From: Deltaproteobacteria bacterium
Lineage (GTDB): Bacteria > Desulfobacterota > Deferrimicrobia > Deferrimicrobiales > Deferrimicrobiaceae
Length of the DNA stretch: 64,000 nucleotides
Assembly: GCA_016218975.1 (NCBI GenBank)
Contig: JACRCO010000001.1
Location: 1-64,000, forward strand
Direction of reading: 5' to 3'
Shown: in pieces, positions 8,369 through 17,300 of the stretch
Layout: every line of letters starts with the position of its first letter
How positions within the stretch are numbered: the stretch's first letter is position 1
Made by a program: the position numbers and the translations under genes
Notes under the pieces: generated by a model
Databases searched by the model: none
What the model saw: only the letters and a program-made list of their open reading frames with translations
Told to the model about the DNA's origin: nothing

Positions 8369-8569
8369 CTAAGCTTTTTCCTTCAGCGCGTCGTTCAAGC
8401 CCCTCAACAGCATTTCCAGGTTGATGCCGTGGACCTTGGCTCCGTGTTCGAGGTTCTCGAATTCGGAGAGCTGGCAGCCGGCGCAGTCTATCCCGAAACG
8501 CTCGAAGACGGGAATCGTCTGCGGGAATTTCCGCAGGACGTCCTCGATTTTCATGTCCTTGTGGATCAT
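8369..8569 (-). CDS. DUF1858-domain small protein
   Basis: 66 aa, matching the DUF1858 pattern: MKIEDVLRKFPQTIPVF, then FGIDCAGCQLSEFENLEHGA with a CxxC pair, then a C-terminal helix. The function of the family is unknown; it often accompanies or is fused to redox or iron-sulfur proteins. I place the start at the ATG at 8569, which has GGGAGGA 6 nt upstream. A longer frame from a GTG at 8605 would read through that ribosome-binding site and an AT-rich, promoter-like stretch. It converges with queD, only 10 bases away. Confidence 0.75.
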   Translation of the reverse strand: MIHKDMKIEDVLRKFPQTIPVFERFGIDCAGCQLSEFENLEHGAKVHGINLEMLLRGLNDALKEKA

Positions 8570-8614
8570 CGCGGTCCTCCCGGCGGGAATAGAATATTTT
8601 ATCACGGCCGGATG

Positions 8615-9448
8615 TCAGGCCAATTCGAGGAATCGCAAGGGGGGGACGGAAGGTATCCTGCCGAATTTCTTCGCGAGCCGGTAGAACCGAAGGAGACCCT
8701 CCGCCTCCTCGTCCAGGTCGTAGGAAAGGTTCCGCCAGTATGCGGTGCGCAGTTCCTTCGGCATCCAGTCCGGGCCTATGCGGAGATGCTCGGGCCGGGT
8801 AAGGGACTCCCTCGCGATCCGCTTTGCGCTGAGCAGCGTCCGGGCGAAATTGCGCAAGGGCTCCATGCGGAGGGGAAGCGATTCCCTGGAAACGATCCAG
8901 AGCGCGAAGACGAACGGCAGGCCCGTTTCCCGGCGCCACCATTCCCCGAGGTCCGTCATGTGTTTCGCGGTGCCGTCGAGGCTTGCTCGGATCGCCTCGT
9001 CGCCGATGGCGAGATAAGCCGGGTATCGGCGCAAGGCCTCCCTCGGCGTGGAATGGGAGCGGACGAGGCGGTTCCGCTTGCCCAGGGACTCCCGCAGCAG
9101 GATCTCAAGTAGTGCGACGGAGGTGTCGGAGGCGCCCGAGACGGCGATAGGATCGTCGGGGAGTCTCTTCAACGGCCCGTTGGAGAGCAGCAGGATGCTC
9201 ATCACCTTCGCGCGGGAAGAGATGGAGATGCCCGGGCACAGGAGATACCGCGCCGGGTGCTTCCCGTATTCGATCGAGGAGCAAGGGGAGATGTCGAGTC
9301 GCCCCGCCCGAAGCTTCCGGTTGAGCTCCGAGGGGGTTCCGGACACGAACCGCACCCCATCCAGCGAAAAGTGGGTGGTGAGGGCGTGGAAGATCGGGAG
9401 CAGGTTCGCGTAGGGGATGCGCCCCACGCGTAGCGTGCGATTCGTCAT
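8615..9448 (-). CDS. mqnA: Chorismate dehydratase, futalosine-pathway menaquinone biosynthesis
   Basis: 277 aa. MqnA dehydrates chorismate to 3-enolpyruvylbenzoate, the first step of the futalosine route to menaquinone. The N-terminus (RVGRIPYANLLPIFHAL) and the blocks GTPSELNRKLRAGRLDISP, SSIEYG, YLLCPGISIS and LAIGDEAI are characteristic of the MqnA/MqnD fold. The ATG at 9446-9448 overlaps the stop of the upstream ABC permease, so it appears to be the last or next-to-last gene of the minus-strand transport operon. mqnB, mqnC and mqnE are not in the window. Confidence 0.9.
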   Translation of the reverse strand: MTNRTLRVGRIPYANLLPIFHALTTHFSLDGVRFVSGTPSELNRKLRAGRLDISPCSSIEYGKHPARYLLCPGISISSRAKVMSILLLSNGPLKRLPDDPIAVSGASDTSVALLEILLRESLGKRNRLVRSHSTPREALRRYPAYLAIGDEAIRASLDGTAKHMTDLGEWWRRETGLPFVFALWIVSRESLPLRMEPLRNFARTLLSAKRIARESLTRPEHLRIGPDWMPKELRTAYWRNLSYDLDEEAEGLLRFYRLAKKFGRIPSVPPLRFLELA

Positions 9449-10650
9449 TCGTACCTCAAGGCTTCTATCGGGTGCAGCGCGGCAGCTTTCCGCGCGGGAT
9501 AGACTCCGAAGAAGATACCGACGAACACGGAAAAGGTAAAGGCGAGAACGATCGACCAGGGGGGGATCGCCACCGGGAGCTTCGGCACCGCGATCCGGAT
9601 AAGCCCCGCCCCCAGCGTTCCCGCGAGCACCCCGCCGATTCCGCCTGCCGCGGAGAGCGCGGTCGACTCGAGAAGGAACTGGAGGAGTATGTCCCGGTCC
9701 TTCGCGCCCACGGCCTTGCGGATCCCGATTTCGTTCGTCCGCTCCTTGACGGTCACCAGCATGATGTTCATGATGCCGATCCCGCCGACCAGCAGCGAGA
9801 TGGCCGCGATCCCGCCGAGCACGTAGGTGAGCGTGTCGAGGATCGTGAACAGGGAGGAAAGCATCGCCGCCTGGTTGGTGATCGTGAAGTCCTCGTGCCG
9901 GTTGTGGTTCTTGAAGAGGAGCGAACGGGCGAGCTCCTTTCCGCTGTCGATGTCGTTCTTGTTCCTGACGGAGATGAGGATTTCCAGCAGCGCATCCGTG
10001 TCGAAGATGTCCATGGCGGTGCGGACCGGGATGAACACGATGTCGTCGATGTCGAATCCCAGGCTCACGCCTTTCCGCTCCATGATGCCCATAACCCGGA
10101 AGCGCGCGCCCGATATCTTTACGACTTGCCCGAGCGCATTGGCGTTGCCGAACAACTCCCGCTTCACCGTCCTGCCCAGCATGCATACGCGGCGCTTCGC
10201 CTCCACGTCGGAATCGGTGACGAAGTTGCCGACCTCCACGTGGATGTTCCTGACGTCGGAGAATTCCTTCGTCACCCCGAGGACGGTGACGTTGCGCGAC
10301 CTCGACCCGTAACGGACCTCCGCGGCGCCGAAGACCACCGGGGCGACGCCTCCGAAGAGATATCCCTTCTTCTCAAGCACGTTCGAGTCGTCCAGCGTCA
10401 GCTTGTGCTTCGCCGCTCCGATCAGCGGCGGTCCTCCCTTCGTCTCGACCTTGCCCGGGGTGACGATCAGGATGTTCGCTCCAAGCCCGGCGAACTGCTC
10501 CTCCACGTAGTTTTTCGTCCCTTCACCGAGCGACACCAGGAGTATGACCGCCGCCACGCCGATGATCACCCCCAGCATCGTCAGGGCGGAACGAAGCCGG
10601 TTCGTCTTCAGGGCGTCGAACGCCACTGCGGCGAATTCGAGGTAGCTCAT
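9445..10650 (-). CDS. MacB-type ABC transporter permease (FtsX domain)
   Basis: 401 aa with the MacB/FtsX layout: a first membrane helix near residues 22-42 (TMLGVIIGVAAVILLVSLGEG), a large periplasmic MacB_PCD domain (about 45-270), then three helices at the C-terminus (YVLGGIAAISLLVGGIGIMNIMLV and following). The conserved loop TNEIGIRKAVGAKDRDIL and the terminal PARKAAALHPIEALRYE are typical. MacB proteins do not pump across the membrane; they couple cytoplasmic ATP hydrolysis to extrusion of periplasmic substrates through TolC. Here the ATPase is a separate gene (10647-11354), not fused as in E. coli MacB. It overlaps both neighbours by 4 bases. Confidence 0.92.
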   Translation of the reverse strand: MSYLEFAAVAFDALKTNRLRSALTMLGVIIGVAAVILLVSLGEGTKNYVEEQFAGLGANILIVTPGKVETKGGPPLIGAAKHKLTLDDSNVLEKKGYLFGGVAPVVFGAAEVRYGSRSRNVTVLGVTKEFSDVRNIHVEVGNFVTDSDVEAKRRVCMLGRTVKRELFGNANALGQVVKISGARFRVMGIMERKGVSLGFDIDDIVFIPVRTAMDIFDTDALLEILISVRNKNDIDSGKELARSLLFKNHNRHEDFTITNQAAMLSSLFTILDTLTYVLGGIAAISLLVGGIGIMNIMLVTVKERTNEIGIRKAVGAKDRDILLQFLLESTALSAAGGIGGVLAGTLGAGLIRIAVPKLPVAIPPWSIVLAFTFSVFVGIFFGVYPARKAAALHPIEALRYE

Positions 10651-11354
10651 CCCCGGATCTCCCGGTATTCCTCGGAGGTCACCAGCCGCCCGTCGATGAT
10701 GTAGACGATCTTTTTCGCGCTTCTCGCGATGGCGAGGTCGTGCGTGACGAGGACGATCGTCGAGCCTTCCCCGTTCAGGCGCGTCAGTATGGCAAGCAGT
10801 TCCTCGCCCGATTTGGAGTCCAGATTTCCGGTCGGCTCGTCGGCCAGAAGCAGCGAGGGGCGGTTCACGAGAGCCCTGGCGATCGCCACCTTCTGTTTCT
10901 GTCCGCCGGAAAGCTGATTCGAAAGATGCCCCTTCCGGTCCTCGATCCCGACGGACTTGAGCGCCTCCAGCGCCCGGGCCGCCCGCTCCTCGCGACCGAC
11001 CCCCGCATAAAGGAGCGGAAGCTCCACGTTCCTCTGTGCAGTGTACCGGGGAAGCAGGTGGAACACCTGGAAGATGAAACCGATCTCGCGGTTGCGCAAG
11101 TCCGCAAGGGCTTCCGGCGAAAGGCTCGACACCGGCATTCCCTTGATCTCGTACACGCCCGTGGTCGGAACGTCCAGGCAGCCCAGGATGTTCATGAGGG
11201 TGGATTTCCCCGACCCGGACGGCCCCATTACGGCAAGGAAATCGCCGTGAAAGATATCCAGGTCGACGCCGTCGAGGCCCACGACCGGCTGCGCGCCGGC
11301 CTCGTAGATCTTGCCTACCTTACGGAGACGGAGAAGCGGCTCACCAGCCCGCAT
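10647..11354 (-). CDS. ABC transporter ATP-binding protein (MacB/LolD class)
   Basis: 235 aa. Walker [10 protein letters not shown] at residues 44-52, Q-loop [10 protein letters not shown], signature [15 protein letters not shown], Walker [13 protein letters not shown] and switch histidine LVTHD are all intact. It energises the adjacent permease. The only plausible start, ATG at 11352-11354, lies inside the terminal inverted repeat of the mobile-type element at 11346-11525; the preceding GGTGAG about 4 nt upstream, which may act as ribosome-binding site, also comes from that element. The native start may therefore have been replaced when the element inserted. Confidence 0.93.
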   Translation of the reverse strand: MRAGEPLLRLRKVGKIYEAGAQPVVGLDGVDLDIFHGDFLAVMGPSGSGKSTLMNILGCLDVPTTGVYEIKGMPVSSLSPEALADLRNREIGFIFQVFHLLPRYTAQRNVELPLLYAGVGREERAARALEALKSVGIEDRKGHLSNQLSGGQKQKVAIARALVNRPSLLLADEPTGNLDSKSGEELLAILTRLNGEGSTIVLVTHDLAIARSAKKIVYIIDGRLVTSEEYREIRG

Positions 11355-11525
11355 TTCTCACCACGCTTCTGCTGCGGCAGCGGATACGGCCACGTCTACT
11401 GCGTTGCGCTCGGTCGGCCTCCTCGACGTAGCGTAAACTACGCCTGCGTCGCCCTCCGTCGCGACGCCTTGTAGCCATGCCCGTCTCCACTGCCTCGCGA
11501 CGAACCGTGGTAAGAAATGCGGGCT
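11346..11525. repeat. Palindromic element, copy 1, with 20-bp terminal inverted repeats
   Basis: A 180-bp sequence whose ends are inverted repeats: 11346-11365 matches the reverse complement of 11506-11525 at 19 of 20 positions. The inner arms are also related in inverted orientation, down to a central CGTAG-CGTAAA-CTACG hairpin, so the whole unit is an imperfect palindrome. A second copy in the opposite orientation lies at 24912-25091, with about 15 differences by eye. The right end borders TA, as does copy 2 at both ends, compatible with a TA target duplication of IS630/mariner-type MITEs. It codes for no protein. Its ends provide the ATG of the ABC ATPase and two bases of the adaptor gene's TAG stop. 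Confidence 0.85.
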
Positions 11526-12753
11526 AGCGGCTGCGGATTCCAACACGGCTCCCGGGGGCCAGGTTCTTGATCTCGAGGGAAGTGATGACTGTATCCCCCG
11601 GAGAGATTCCGCCGAGAATCTCCGTCCATTCCCAGTTGGAGATCCCCGTCGTCACGTTCTTCCGTGCGACCTTCCCGTTTTCCGCGACGTAGACGAATTT
11701 CTGCCCTTCCCGCTCCATCACGGCGGAGGAGGGGGCGAGCAGCACGTTGTCCTTCCCGCCGGTCAGCACCTCCACATCGACGGACATCCCCAGGCGGAGC
11801 GGCTTGGGAGGGGACGGCGCGATCAGGCGGATCGTATTGGCGCGGGAAACTTCCTTCGAAACCTCGACGGTAGGCTTTATCTCCGAAACCTGCCCGGGGA
11901 ACGACTCTCCGAGATAGGCGTCCGGATAGAGCCTCGCTTTTTGACCGACCTTGATCTTGGCCGATTCCGATTCGTCGATCGGCGCTTCGATGAAGATGTC
12001 TCCCGGATCGGCCAGGACGAAGAGGGGAGAGCCCGGGGTTTTGGTTTCTCCCACCTCGACGGTCTTTTTCGTCACTATTCCCGCATAGGGCGCCGATATG
12101 CGCAGCTTCGCCTTCCGGTCCGCAAGCGAGAGCGCTTTCGCCCTGGCGGATTCCACGCGGGCTTTCAGGGACCCGATTTCCCGCTCGATCGCCCGTACCG
12201 TCGCTTCGCCCGCCGCGGCGAACCTGGCCTCCTCTTCCGCGTTCGCGAGCAGCGTGTCGGCCTGTTCCATGTCCGATTTCGATAGAAACCCTCGCTTGAA
12301 CAACGCGGAGGCGCGGACGTGGTCCTCCTTCGACTTGCGAAGGTTGTTGGCGGCGCGCCCCGTTTCCGCGCGGAACTTTCTTTCCGCCTCGTCCCGCTTC
12401 GCCTCCGCCTGCCGCAGCCCCTCCTGCGCGGAGAGGATGTCCGCCTGCGCGGAATCGACCTGCCGGTCCAGCTCCGGGTCCGACAGCAGGGCCAGCAGGT
12501 CGCCCTTGCGTGCCTGCGTCCCTTCGACTACCGGCACGCTCACCGCACGACCCCCGACTTCGGCGGAAAGGACCGATTCATGCCGCGATTTGACCGTGCC
12601 CGCGGAGACGGCGGTCACGTACTCCTCGATCGGTCCTTTCCTGGCTGCGAAGACGTCGACTTCGACCGGCGAAGAGAAACCGAAATAACCTGCGAAGATT
12701 GCCGCGACCAGCAGCGCGCTTCCGCCGATCAGCCACTTTTGACGGGTCTTCAT
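11524..12753 (-). CDS. Periplasmic adaptor (membrane fusion protein) of the MacAB-TolC type
   Basis: 409 aa from the ATG at 12751-12753, which overlaps the tolC-like stop (ATGA). An N-terminal membrane anchor (WLIGGSALLVAAIFAGYFGF, about residues 7-26) precedes a lipoyl/barrel-sandwich half (VLSAEVGGRAVSVPVVEGTQARKGD), a long coiled-coil hairpin (about 90-200), the returning barrel half (RISAPYAGIVTKKTVEVGE), a beta-barrel domain and a membrane-proximal domain. The adaptor bridges the inner-membrane permease and TolC across the periplasm. A longer in-frame start at 12822 lies inside the tolC coding region and is not used here. Its TAG stop is completed by the first bases of the palindromic element. 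Confidence 0.9.
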   Translation of the reverse strand: MKTRQKWLIGGSALLVAAIFAGYFGFSSPVEVDVFAARKGPIEEYVTAVSAGTVKSRHESVLSAEVGGRAVSVPVVEGTQARKGDLLALLSDPELDRQVDSAQADILSAQEGLRQAEAKRDEAERKFRAETGRAANNLRKSKEDHVRASALFKRGFLSKSDMEQADTLLANAEEEARFAAAGEATVRAIEREIGSLKARVESARAKALSLADRKAKLRISAPYAGIVTKKTVEVGETKTPGSPLFVLADPGDIFIEAPIDESESAKIKVGQKARLYPDAYLGESFPGQVSEIKPTVEVSKEVSRANTIRLIAPSPPKPLRLGMSVDVEVLTGGKDNVLLAPSSAVMEREGQKFVYVAENGKVARKNVTTGISNWEWTEILGGISPGDTVITSLEIKNLAPGSRVGIRSR

Positions 12754-14285
12754 CGAAGGGTTATCCCCTCCCGTTCCAGTATCGTCCCGACCGCCCGCCA
12801 CAGGCGGGTTTGCGCAAGCCATGCGTCCGTCCGCGCGCGTGCTTCCGATAGAAGGGCTTCCGACCTGTCCTGCTGGAACCGCAGGACTTCGACTGTGGTC
12901 GACCTGCCGAGGGAAAGCTTCTCTTCTTCCGCCTCAAGCTTCTTCGATGCCGCCGTAACGGACGACCTGGCGGCGGCAATCCGCTCAAGCGCCGACTCGA
13001 GGTCCCGCCTCGCTTTCCGCACTTCCGACCGGATCTTCAGGATAAGCCCTTCCTCAAGAAGGCGCTGCTCGTCGAGCGTCGACCTTGCGCGAGCCCATTC
13101 CGCCTTTTCCCTGTCGAAACGCCAGGGAAGTTCCGACTTCAGGCCCACGAACCAGCTGTAGTATCTACCCGAGAACATCTGGTCGACGCTGTCCCCGTAG
13201 TTCCCGGTGAATGCGGCAGCCGAGGTGGGGAACAACGGGTTAGGGGTCGGTGTTCCGGAGAGGCCGGAAAGCCCGCCGGATACGGTCAGGTCGAGCGAGG
13301 GGAGGGTACGGTTCCGCGAGACGGCCTCCTGTAGTTCCGCCTGTTTCTTCCGCCCGGATTGCGCCGCGGCCTCGGGACGCCGCCGCATAGCCGCTTCCGC
13401 CGTTTCGCCGGCGGCCGGAGGAGCGACGTCTCCCTGCAGCGGCGCTGGAACAAGCTGCTCATCCCATTCATTCACCGAACGCATCCCGAGGACGGTTTTC
13501 AGTTCGTCGGCCGAGCCCTGCGCCGCGGCTTCCGCACGGATCAGCTCTTCCTTGCGGGCCGCGACCGCAGCTTCCGCAGGGAGCCGGTCGATGGGGGCCG
13601 CCGCACCGGATTCTATCCTCGCATCCGTTTGGAGCAAAAGCCGCTCCGCCAGCGCAAGGGCGGATCTGCGGACTTCCACCTCCCGGACGGCGGACGCGAA
13701 AGAAAGGAAAGCCGATCGGGCGGCCGCAACGATGTCCATCACCTTCGCCTTCCAGTCCTCCGTTTTCGCCGACGCCCCGGCGCGCGCGATCAGGAGAGGA
13801 GCTTCCGTCACCTGTCTTCCCCGGTTTTTAAGAAGCGGCTGCGTCGCCGAAAGGGTGAGCGCGGTGTTGTATTGCGGCGAGAGCAATGCGATCGATGTGC
13901 TGGATTCCTGCCGCTGGTTTTCGAACGCAAGAGAGAGCGCCGTGCCTGTGCGGAGCAGGTCCTTCACGCCCAGGTCGAACTTGTAGGCCCGCTGGTCGAG
14001 GGCGAGGCTGCCGTCGAGCGCGGAACCGGTGGGCGCAATCGACCGGGAGGCCGACAGGTCCCCGGTGAATTTCGGCAGGAATGCCGCCTCTTCGACCGGC
14101 ACCCCGGCTTCTCCGATCTCCTTTTCCGCCCGCGCCACGGCGATGTCTATGTTGTTCTTAAGTGCGATCTCCACGCACTCGCGGATGGAAATGTACCTTG
14201 CAGCAGCACCTTCATGCCCGATAGACGCGGAAAAGGAAAATGCGATCACGATAAAAAGGACGGCGAAGAACACGAGTGGCTTCAT
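12750..14285 (-). CDS. TolC-family outer-membrane efflux protein
   Basis: 511 aa from the ATG at 14285. A signal peptide (PLVFFAVLFIVIAFSFSASIG) is followed by two TolC (OEP) repeats rich in Ala, Glu and Arg helices: ISIRECVEIALKNNIDIAVARAEKEI at the start of the first, and the second around EKAEWARARSTLDEQ. TolC trimers form the outer-membrane channel and periplasmic tunnel of tripartite pumps. A TTG ten codons upstream (14315) is an alternative start but would put charged residues ahead of the signal peptide. It is the first gene of the four-gene export operon (TolC, adaptor, ATPase, permease). Confidence 0.9.
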   Translation of the reverse strand: MKPLVFFAVLFIVIAFSFSASIGHEGAAARYISIRECVEIALKNNIDIAVARAEKEIGEAGVPVEEAAFLPKFTGDLSASRSIAPTGSALDGSLALDQRAYKFDLGVKDLLRTGTALSLAFENQRQESSTSIALLSPQYNTALTLSATQPLLKNRGRQVTEAPLLIARAGASAKTEDWKAKVMDIVAAARSAFLSFASAVREVEVRRSALALAERLLLQTDARIESGAAAPIDRLPAEAAVAARKEELIRAEAAAQGSADELKTVLGMRSVNEWDEQLVPAPLQGDVAPPAAGETAEAAMRRRPEAAAQSGRKKQAELQEAVSRNRTLPSLDLTVSGGLSGLSGTPTPNPLFPTSAAAFTGNYGDSVDQMFSGRYYSWFVGLKSELPWRFDREKAEWARARSTLDEQRLLEEGLILKIRSEVRKARRDLESALERIAAARSSVTAASKKLEAEEEKLSLGRSTTVEVLRFQQDRSEALLSEARARTDAWLAQTRLWRAVGTILEREGITLR

Positions 14286-14393
14286 CCCGATATATTGTTT
14301 CCGGACCGGATTCAAAACAAGGAGAAAATACGTAATTAAATATATAAAATTGCAGCATACGGGGATGGAAGTTACAACGTTCGAGGAGAGGCC
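14286..14393. promoter_or_regulatory. AT-rich divergent promoter region between tolC and alpha-2-macroglobulin genes
   Basis: A 108-bp intergenic stretch, much more AT-rich than its surroundings between 14310 and 14352. On the plus strand TATAAA (14343-14348) could be the -10 for the macroglobulin gene. On the minus strand TATATT (complement of 14338-14343) could serve the tolC operon. No convincing -35 is visible for either. AGGAG at about 14382-14386 is the ribosome-binding site for the macroglobulin ATG. Confidence 0.45.
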
Positions 14394-17300
14394 ATGAAAC
14401 GGGTATGCCTTTTTTCAGCGGTGATCGGTGTCGTGATGCTCACATCACTTTCTATGGCCTGTTCACCCACGCATGCGCAGGCCGGCCCGCCCCCCACGGT
14501 GGAGAGGTTTTCTCCCGAGGGATACGCGGCGAAAGTCCGGCAGGCTACAGTCCGCTTCACCGAGCAGATGGTGCCGTTCGGCGATCCCAGGATATCCGAT
14601 CCATTCGAAGTTTCATGCGCCGGAGGGATCGCGGGGCGGGGGCGCTGGGCCGACGATAAAAATTGGGCTTACGATTTCGATGAAGACCTTCCGGCCGGTG
14701 TAGTCTGCAACTTCACGCTTAAACCCGAATTGAAATCCCTTACGGGGAAATACGTGGCCGGGCAAAGAAACTTTTCATTCACAACGGGCGGACCGAAGAT
14801 CGTTCAATCGCATCCGCGGGAAGGGAGCAACAGGATCGACGAGAACCAGGCGTTTATCCTCCTTCTGAGCGGAGAGGCGGCGGAGGAATCGATACTCCGG
14901 AACGTTTCATTCTCCGTTGAAGGAGTGAACGAAGCCGTAGGAGTGAGTATCGTCAAGGGAGACGATCGTAAGCGACTCATCGAATCCGGCCCCGCCAGGG
15001 GATTCATACATATCCTTCGTCCCAAGGCCGGCCGATCGACGGTGCTCGAATTCAACAGGAAGAAGGATATCGCCGAAGATCCGCGAATTGTCGTCCTGGC
15101 GGCGCGCCGGACGTTTCCTCCGGAGTCGAAAGTATTTCTACGTTGGGGAAGGGGCGTTCGGTCCGTCAGCGGCGTAGCCACGGAGGAAACGCAATCGCTC
15201 CCGTTCCAGGTACGTCCTCCATTTACCATCAAATTCAGTTGCGACCGTGAGAACAGGGATGCCGGTTGCATCCCGCTGATTCCGATGACGATCAGGTTCT
15301 CGGCTCCGGTCGCGAAGAAAACGGCGGAAAAGATCGTCATGCACGGAGGGAACGGCGTCGTTTACAAGCCGTATTTCCGGACTGATGCGGGAGACGAGGA
15401 ATCCTTCGTGCATAACGTAACGTTTCGGGGGCCGTTTCCGGAGAAATCGAAATTCCTGATCGAGATTCCTTCCGATCTCGTGGATGACGCCGGGAGAATT
15501 CCTGAAAACCGGGCAAGATTTCCCCTGCAGGTGGAGACGAACGCATATCCGCCGCTCGCCAAGTTTCCGGGCGCATTCGGCATTGTCGAACTTAACGCCG
15601 ACTCGGCGTTCCCCTTGACCCTGCGCAACATCGAAGCCGGGGCGAAATCGAGGATCCTCGGAGTCGAGGAGGGCAAGCCCGACCGGATCGACGGCCTTGA
15701 AGAAAAAACGCTCCGGAAGGTCATCGAATACGGCGAATGGATCAATACCTTCGTTCCCGAATCGCTGAAAAAGTCCGGAGAAAAAGATATCGGACTTATG
15801 AAAGGGAAAATGTTCAGGCTTCGAATGGGGCTCGAAGGACAGATCCTCCATTGGCTCCAGGCGACCGGCGGGGAGAATTGGGAACCCTGGATGAAAATGA
15901 AACATTCGGACCAGGATTTCAGGGGCGTCTCCATACTCGCCGGGCAGAAGGACGTGCAGGAATTCATCGTGCCTAAGCCCGGCGGAGAGAAGGCCTTCGA
16001 GGTGGTGGGAATTCCGTTTCGCAAGCCGGGTTTCTATGTAATCGAGATCGAAAGCGCCAACCTCGGAAGATCGCTCGTGGGGCTGGATGAAAAAATGTAC
16101 GTTTCCGCTGCCGTTCTCGTTACGAACATGGCCGCGCACTTCAAGAAAGGGCGGGAGTCGTCCCTGGTCTGGGTTACAACCCTCGACAAGGGGGAGCCTG
16201 TCGCGGATGCCGAGGTGGCGGTGCATGACGTCGCATCGGGCAAGACCGTCTGGCAGGGAAAAACGGACACGCAGGGCACCGTCCTTATTCGGCAAACCCT
16301 TCCAAGATCAGGCCCTCGATCCGGTTTTCGGAATCGCCCGGAGTTTATCGTGACGGCCCGTAAGGGAGGCGACTATACTTTCGTGCTTTCGAACTGGGAC
16401 AGGGGCATCGAACCGTTCCGTTTCGGTTTCCATTCCATGTATGCATACGACCCCTCGATCGCCCATACCGTATTCGATCGAAAGCTTTTCAGGGCAGGCG
16501 AGACGGTCCACATGAAACACTTCATGCGGCGCCATTCGCTGGATGGTCTGTTCAACATAGAGGAGAAGGGGCTGCCTAAAGCGGTCCTGATCCGTCACGC
16601 GGGAAGCCAACAGCGGTACGAGTTTCCTGTTTCATGGGCCCGGGACGGATCGGCCGAAACCGAATGGAACATCCCGAAGGAGGCGAAGCTCGGAGAATAT
16701 TCCATTTCGCTTCTGCAGAGGGAACCGGGGAAGAAAGGGACGCGGACAGAAGTGGGAGGATACCGGGAGGGGGACGAGGATTATGCCTACCTGGGGCGGA
16801 AAGAGCGTAATACCGGTTCCTTCCGCGTCGAGGAATTCCACGTGCCCCTGATGAAAGGAACGGTGCATGCTCCCGGAGGCCCTGAAATCAACGCCCGCGA
16901 AATCGATCTGGACCTGTTCGTTTCGTACCTTTCCGGGGGAGGCGCGGGCGGCGCGCCCGTAAAGCTTAGAACGGTCGTTCAGCCCAAGAACGTCTCGTTC
17001 CCCGATTACGGCGATTTCATTTTCGCCAACGGCAAGGTTGTTGAAGGAATATCCAGGGACGTCCCGCGTTATTTTTACGGTGAAGCCGAGTATTGGGAAG
17101 ATGAGGATGAAGCAGGCGCGGAAAAAGAGATTCCTCCCGACCGAAAGCCGCGGGTCCGTACGCAGGAATTGGTTCTCGATGCTTTCGGGGCGCTTCGGAC
17201 GAAGGTTTCCGGCCTGCATAGGCACCCGGCGCCGAGGAACCTGATCGCCGAGCTCGAATACAGCGATCCGAACGGGGAGATCCAGGCCGTTTCCGCGCGC

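Noticed and set aside
8338-8375. Possible terminator AGGG-CTTTT-CCCT between queD and the DUF1858 gene
   Set aside because: The stem is only 4 bp, with no clear T run in either direction.
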